A stretch of 64,000 nt of DNA from Cinnamomum chago (Eukaryota > Streptophyta > Magnoliopsida > Laurales > Lauraceae): the NCBI GenBank assembly GCA_038049695.1, contig CP142454.1, positions 90,604,501-90,668,500 of the forward strand, written 5' to 3'. A model generated the notes under the pieces. The model was given only the letters and a program-made list of their open reading frames with translations. It was not told the DNA's origin and ran no database searches. Below, piece after piece: positions 59,229-64,000 of the stretch. The position numbers and the translations under genes were made by a program. Position 1 is the first letter of the stretch, and each line of letters opens with the position of its first letter.

Positions 59229-59931
59229 CTAGGGAACAGAAAAGGATAAACAAAATCACCTCTAGAACATCAGACCCAAAGCAAGATAACTATACAAAGA
59301 AATCCACTTTACCTACTAAGATGACAGCTCCTAAACAATTGCACGTGAGGTTTAAAGAACTTTTCATTATCTAAAGAATAAATTCTCGCAGATAGTTAGC
59401 TAAACAGAACAGGCAGGCCTGCAATAAAAGGAAACAAAACTTCTAAGAGGATTAAGAATTGGATAAGTTGCATAACAGTACAGTAACCCTTAGGAGTACA
59501 AAAATTCTTTGAAACTTATAAATAAAACAAGCCGACTTGGTGCCAAAAGAAAATTTTGTAACACAGCATTTGAATGAAAAGATGGCTGCTCATTTTGCGG
59601 CTGAAATGGGCAACCACGTTGGGTGGGATATTGTCCCTTCTAGCAACCCCAAATTAATAATGGAGAATCATGCCAGTTTTCACACACAAAAGTGCAGTAG
59701 ACCAGAGAAAATTTGTTCTAAAAATAGAACAATTTTTCTACAACCAGAGGAATGAATTGCATAGCCGTTCATGTTTTTTCTCAGCAACATAAGATTCACT
59801 AAATATTTAGTTCCGTGGAGACTTCCATTTGAATAATTCTCTCTCTTCCAACAAGCAAGGATAGACATCTGCATCAGATCACTGATGTGCTAGATGGATT
59901 GTAAGACCTTCGAATCCTGTGTTTGTGTGTG
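59229..59931. other. C2 interior, unassigned
   Basis: A 72-codon plus-strand frame (59537-59755) has no recognisable motif and is probably fortuitous. Nothing else is seen. Confidence 0.4.
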
Positions 59932-60100
59932 CAGGCCTTGTATGGCCTAAAGAAAGCTCGAAGCACATGGTATGGAAGATTACAAAAAACCTGTTGTCGA
60001 ACTCTTGTTTGTCTGTGATGCAAATTCAAAGGAAGTTATGAGTGATTGTGCTACATGTAGATGATCTCATCATCATTAGAGATGATGTAGATGAGGCATA
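59932..60100 (+). pseudogene. Copia reverse transcriptase scrap in C2
   Basis: QALYGLKKARSTWYGRL at 59932 matches the Copia motif [14 protein letters not shown], and VLHVDDLIII at about 60048 matches YVDDLII, with frame breaks between them. It is an old, badly degraded piece of a Copia pol. Confidence 0.7.
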
Positions 60101-60681
60101 AGGAGTTCATAAACATCTCTTTGTTTGTCTAGCAATGGCCGTTTAGAGAGAACAACCTGGAGAACTTGCGCACTTCCTTCTATTTTATGTTGAAATGGTA
60201 AATGATTACTTTAAAAGCCATTAAAATAGTATAACTTCAAGGCCATTTAATACTAGACATTTATAAGTATACAAAATCTAGAAAGCTAGCATTCTCTTCC
60301 TAAGTCCTAACTACTTGGCCATAAATAAGAAATGGTGAGTCCTGCAAACTTTTTAGATCACATAGCCCATGAGATGATCAAGGACTTCGCTTAATGCAAC
60401 CACCATCATATTTCTCAATGAAATTTGAAAGGTTACTCCTACTTTGTTCAAATCATATTGACCAGTTCATAAAAAGAAGAGCATGATAATAACATCACAA
60501 TGAAACCTCCCAAAGAAGGATACCACAAACTCCAGGTCTCAACAAGAGGTTCCATTGGATGGGGACTAAACAAACAAAGTACACTTGTCCTCAAAGGAGG
60601 CAGACCATCGAGGAGCAACAATGTCAACACAGAGTGATGTCGGCCTGTGCAGCTGGTTGGAGAGGTTGGAGACGCCCAGTA
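60101..60681. other. C2 interior between Copia scraps
   Basis: It probably includes further degraded Copia pol sequence, since the two flanking scraps are in pol order and on one strand, but I can recognise no motif in it. Confidence 0.4.
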
Positions 60682-60753
60682 GCGATACTATTTGACAACC
60701 AGAGTGCGAATTTGTTTGCATCAGACGTAGTGTTTTATGCAACACGGATTTAA
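60682..60753 (+). pseudogene. Copia RNase H scrap in C2
   Basis: AILFDNQSANLFASDVVFYA resembles the Copia RNase H segment around Cys-Asp-Asn-Gln-Ser-Ala followed by a conserved His-rich strand, here lost. It lies 580 bp downstream of the reverse transcriptase scrap on the same strand, so both derive from one insertion. Confidence 0.65.
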
Positions 60754-61662
60754 ATCAACTCCACTTCTCCAAGGAACATGGCAGAGAGAACCACAGAGAA
60801 GAAGGGCTCACTGGCTTTGATTGTGTGAGTGAAGGAAAGGATCATCATCATCAGGCAAAGAACCATTCTGTTCGAGTATTAGGTATACTCTGGATATGCA
60901 CTTTAAGTAGGTTAATAAAACCATTTAGATAAACTGAGCTACCTGCAAGTGTTATTTGTAATTAGAATTACAAGTAACCTAGGTACAGGGCAACTGAGTT
61001 CCAATGATTTAAACAGAGAGAAACAGAGGTTGGTCGATGGAGGTGATACTTTTCATACCCCTGGGTCTCTTTCCATAATGAGTACCCAGGGGCTAACATC
61101 AAAGGCATGAATAGAAACCCCAGAAAGGGATTTTTTTTTCTTTTTTTGATAGATGTCCAATCCAAACCCTCCATTTGGTCCACCAACATGCCATGTGAGC
61201 CATTAGAATAGGGCCATTAAGCCATCACAAATAAATAATCATCACACTACCTTCCTTCATCTAAGTATGATTCTATATATAAGTTTTTCAAATTTATATA
61301 TTTTGTTTTTGTTATCATCGTTGTAGGTTTTCAGTGTTGATTCAGAACCAACAAGAAAGCTCAAAAACATAGTCATGGCAGCTACCCAAGCTCAAAAAAT
61401 TCCCAATGACCACTTACAAAATCAAATACATAGCACATAGGAAAACTCAATGACCCACTCAATACAGGACTACTATCTCGGGTGAGTTCCTGGTCAACTT
61501 CATTGATTTTCAAACAGCATTCAAATCACTACTAATTAGAGAAATGTTGTGTTTCATTTCTTTTTACTAGCCATCAGATGCACCAGAAAATGGTTCTGTT
61601 CTTATTGTCAGTGAAAGTGCCAAGGAATAAAAATTGGTACAAAATGATCTACATTTGCTTAC
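60754..61662. other. C2 interior, unassigned
   Basis: No gene, RNA or repeat is recognised. The sequence is moderately A/T-rich with a T-run at 61130-61146. Confidence 0.4.
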
Positions 61663-61755
61663 CTTGAACCTGGGTTAATCTCTTGTGACTTTTGTTGAAA
61701 CCATCTCACTTGCGCATTGGAGATGACTTCTGGGTAAGATCCACCTCCGGAATCC
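61663..61755 (-). other. Exon-like segment with consensus splice donor
   Basis: The minus strand reads [20 protein letters not shown] then KSQEINPGS and meets CAAG|GTAAGC at 61663/61662, a near-perfect plant donor site. I do not recognise the peptide. It may be a third captured exon or a chance frame. Confidence 0.35.
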
Positions 61756-62391
61756 AGAAAATACAGAAATGCAACGGTTGAAGTGAAAGAGTGCCTAGTG
61801 TAAAGCACAGAGCACAGAGTACATGTTATGGTGATATGTGAATAGTGTAGTGAGTGTAGTGTAACGTGTGATATGTGAGCGACTGTAAGGTCTGTTGGGG
61901 GGTGTGTCATGTGTGCAAGCAAATGAGTGTCTAGTGTGTTGTCATTTGTTGTGATTTATGACCCTTGTGCATTCAAATGTAAGGTGTAATAGCAAGTGCA
62001 CTCAAATCCCAAAGTTTTACCCATCTGTCCTTGAACATGGTTTGCCACTTCAAATCTAGATTTCCCACCAACCTCACCACCCATGGAGTCCATAGGCCAA
62101 AGTAATATTTGTTAATAGCTGGAAAGCTTTGGATGGAAATCATATAATTAAATAAATCTGCAATAGGTGGGTTTGGGCAATTCATTGGAATATGGCGGGT
62201 TTGTGTGATTACAAGCCAATTAACGTTTGATCTTTACTAAATGCTAAGGCCCAATAGACTATCCTTTACAGGTGATGTGAAAGAATTACGCTCGACTAAT
62301 GCATTCCTATAAAAAGGCAGTGATGATGATATCCAAAAAATTAAAACAAATGGGCATGTAATAGTCCATGATCAAAGTGACAAGACAATAC
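61756..62391. other. C2 interior, unassigned
   Basis: A 70-codon minus-strand frame (61973-62185) has no recognised motif. GTGTAGTGTAACGTGTGATATG-like TG-rich phrases occupy 61840-61920. Nothing else can be supported. Confidence 0.4.
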
Positions 62392-62481
62392 CGGTGGAAT
62401 TGATGAATGTGGGTACAATCCACCATGAGGATACATCGCCACATATGGAGGCGGTGGGGTCCCATATGGATGCATGAATTG
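62392..62481 (-). pseudogene. G-box bZIP factor fragment, proline-rich exon
   Basis: This 30-codon frame is bounded by acceptor TTCTTGCAG and donor CCG|GTATTG. It reads QFMHPYGTPPPPYVAMYP and then a Gly/His/Ser/Pro tail (GGLYPHSSIPP). This is the conserved proline-rich region of plant G-box-binding bZIP factors (GBF1/bZIP16/bZIP68 group), which activates or represses transcription. The DNA-binding basic region and leucine zipper are absent from the window. Confidence 0.82.
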
Positions 62482-62672
62482 CTGCAAGAAAAGAAAGAGC
62501 AAAATAAAAACAGAGGAAAAAATATATATAAACAGCAGGAGAGAAAACAAAAATAGTGAAGAAACTACTTTTCACTAAAAAGCACAGAAGAAATAAGCTA
62601 CAGAGTAAATTCACAAAGACAAGTAATTTATGAATACCGAACAGAAATCAAGCGATTGTAGTAGAAATAGAC

Positions 62673-62774
62673 CTGCTGCAAAGCAAGCGTCTTTGACCCC
62701 TTTGCAGATGTATCCATCTCACTGCTGCCCATGATTCAAGAGATCACCTCCTCCTAACAGTCTATCAATCCATC
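62673..62774 (-). pseudogene. G-box bZIP factor fragment, start exon
   Basis: After an acceptor TTGTTGTAG at 62775-62777 come an untranslated leader and ATG at 62732, with frame MGSSEMDTSAKGSKTLALQQ ending at donor CAGCAG|GTC (62673/62672). GBF-type proteins begin this way. The middle exon, which should encode the stretch ending before the proline-rich exon, is not found in the 190 bp between. The gene copy is therefore internally deleted as well as truncated. Both bZIP exons keep working splice signals. Confidence 0.78.
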
Positions 62775-63459
62775 CTACAACAAAAAACACAGCAGTGACA
62801 AGAGTAATAGACATATAAATGAAGATGAGAAATGAATCATATAAACTATGAACTACATCTCTAGAAGTTGTCTTTTAAGTTATCTGATGATTACAAAAAA
62901 GGGTGTAAAGAAAGTAACAATTTAGTAGAATTATTGAGATTTTTATCTCCATCTATCCTCTTTTCATTCTGGTAAGTGGATACTCACGAGTCTCCCCCTT
63001 GTTTCAAAAATTTTCTCCCTCTCATTGTAAATAGTTAGGGAGTCATATCCATTTGCACACTGTGGATTGAATATTTTTGGATTCGAATATATAGTAGAAC
63101 TTTATAAATGGCTGAACTGAATTTACAATTGAAGAGCCATAACTTGATCAGAACTTCGTTACTAACAGACCCTTACATGGAGTATTAAAGCCCCAAAAAT
63201 CTTTGACACCCCAAATCCTTTCCACCTAACTAACAAAAATCGGGTTCTTTGGGGCATACCATCAAACATGTGGCGGACAAGATGTTACACAAGCGCCTAA
63301 ATAATACCCAGCCCATATCCAATCTTGGGCACGTCCAAAAAACCAAATTTAAGATAGAATTCGACCAAACTGAAAAAAATTAGAACATGGGTGGCGAGAA
63401 AATCGTGAGTTTGAACAGAAAATGAAATGGGGTAGCAAGGAATAGAGAGAAAGAGAGAC
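62775..63459 (-). other. Intron-like region between the captured Sec14 and bZIP exons
   Basis: No CRAL-TRIO second exon is found here, although the first exon ends at a donor at 63460. The region is A/T-rich. A transcript from the Sec14 first exon could splice to the bZIP exon at 62774. Confidence 0.45.
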
Positions 63460-63697
63460 CTGGGAAGAACTTCCCTAAGATTCGGAAGATGCGGTTGCCG
63501 GATTTGTCAGAGCCTTCGACACGGAATGCCTGCAACAAGTCGAGATCAAAGAAATCTTCGTTGCTGCAGTCGTGCCACATCTCTTCTTGCTGCTGCTGTT
63601 GGGCTTCGCCATCTGCAGCTGATAACAAGGATCGACCATCGACGCCAAGGTCAGAGGCCAATACATGGACAGAGAAATCATCAGAAGAGCTTCGTCC

Positions 63698-63700
<3 letters not shown>
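63460..63700 (-). pseudogene. First exon of a Sec14-like (CRAL-TRIO) gene
   Basis: ATG at 63700 begins MGRSSSDDFSVHVLASDLGV; further on it reads WHDCSNEDFFDLDLLQAFRV and GNRIFRILGKFFP, stopping at donor CCCAG|GTCTCT (63460). This is the start of a plant divergent CRAL-TRIO protein of the Arabidopsis At4g35750 kind, from memory, thought to bind phospholipid or a similar ligand. The frame is intact with a Gln-rich insert. Only about 80 residues are present, and the lipid-binding fold is missing. The exon with its leader lies 280 bp from the C2 right subterminal repeat, so it is more likely a captured piece than a resident gene. Confidence 0.72.
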
Positions 63701-63736
<36 letters not shown>

Positions 63737-63960
63737 TTTCTGCGTTTTATTCGGATGAAATGGAATGAATGATGTATGACTCGTAGAGAGACCAGAGAGG
63801 GTAAGAGAGAGAGCGAGAGAGATGGAGAGAGCGAGAGAAAGAGCAGAAAGATCCAGCGAGCGAGATAGAGAGATAGCAGAGAGAGAGAGAGGAGAAAAGG
63901 GGTGAACTGGCCGAGAGAGAGAGGATAAAAGGCGCTCGGTGGCGGGAGAGGGGAAAAATA
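63701..63960 (-). promoter_or_regulatory. GA-rich 5' leader and probable promoter-proximal DNA of the Sec14-like exon
   Basis: A (CT)n microsatellite at about 63701-63734 lies directly upstream of the ATG, and GAGA-type repeats continue to 63930. Plant 5' leaders and promoters often carry such tracts. The capture therefore seems to include the leader. No TATA element can be called with confidence. Confidence 0.5.
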
Positions 63961-63969
63961 GAGGGCGGA

Positions 63970-64000
63970 AAAGCCCTTTACCGACGTTTTCAATAATAAC
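63970..64000. repeat. Start of the C2 right subterminal region
   Basis: TTTACCGACG at 63979-63988 is the C2 repeat core. It is the first recurrence after 58400 and suggests the right subterminal region begins here and continues past the window. Confidence 0.6.

Larger units (their letters stand above)
57847..64000. mobile_element. CACTA-like element C2 carrying host gene fragments, right end beyond window
   Basis: It starts with CACTACAACAG, the classic CACTA terminus, inserted in the E2 gag (three-base target ATT expected). Dense CGTCGGTAAA/TTTACCGACG subterminal repeats occupy the first 560 bp, and one TTTACCGACG reappears at 63979-63988 close to the window end, as if the other subterminal region begins there. 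No transposase gene is present in 6.1 kb, so it is non-autonomous. Between lie fragments of a coiled-coil protein, a G-box bZIP factor and a Sec14-like gene, plus scraps of a Copia pol. The right terminus is not seen, so the assignment rests on one terminus and both repeat regions. Confidence 0.75.

Noticed and set aside
63460-63700. A complete resident Sec14-like gene
   Set aside because: No second CRAL-TRIO exon follows in the next 5 kb, and bZIP exons occur instead.
63475-63993. A 172-codon minus-strand frame overlapping the Sec14-like exon
   Set aside because: It is a shadow frame through GA/CT microsatellite DNA with low-complexity Leu/Ser/Arg content.

Overview
This is transposon-dense nuclear DNA of a flowering plant, probably a eudicot with a large genome, though the species cannot be fixed from the window. 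Supporting signs are En/Spm (CACTA) genes with Transposase_21/DUF4218/DUF4216-type and Transposase_24-type products, Copia elements with initiator-tRNA-Met primer sites, a LARD (large retrotransposon derivative), and GT-AG-spliced fragments of plant genes (a G-box-binding bZIP factor and a Sec14-like CRAL-TRIO protein). I see no intact host gene, no tRNA or rRNA gene, and nothing bacterial.

Left part, 1-21537. A scrap of an E-type LTR (1-132) abuts a plus-strand LARD-type LTR piece (133-2502). A minus-strand CACTA element, C1 (2503-7521), carries a second-ORF gene and a 5'-truncated transposase gene. A minus-strand LARD LTR end (7522-8074) follows. Then come six copies, some damaged, of an unrecognised non-coding unit of about 2.3-2.45 kb in direct tandem (8073-21537).

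Centre, 21538-38015. Element E1 is a minus-strand, non-autonomous LTR element with a gag-like CCHC gene and a gene resembling the 'putative plant transposon protein' domain, but no polymerase. That second gene is split by a complete 10,239-bp LARD (24556-34794). The LARD has two LTRs of exactly 4,199 bp, a GGTAG target duplication, a tRNA-Met primer site, a polypurine tract and no coding interior.

Right part, 38016-64000. Elements are stacked one inside the next: Copia A in the E1 LTR, A' in the A reverse transcriptase, Copia B in A', E2 in the B RNase H, and CACTA C2 in the E2 gag. A solo LARD LTR (38799-41811, GCTAG duplication) sits inside the A LTR. Only the left half of each nested element lies in the window, so the right halves should follow beyond 64000 in reverse order. 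C2 carries fragments of at least two recognisable host genes between CACTA-like subterminal repeats.

The genes do not form a working pathway; they are a layered record of insertions. Element B is one continuous gag-pol frame stopped five times, each stop explicable by a C-to-T change, as expected for methylated and silenced DNA. Several element families that do not look closely related carry clusters of a short palindromic CpG motif, mostly in their LTRs. That cluster pattern, the tandem 2.4-kb unit and the gene-carrying CACTA are the least explained signals here. All similarity statements are by eye from the sequence; no search or alignment was run.
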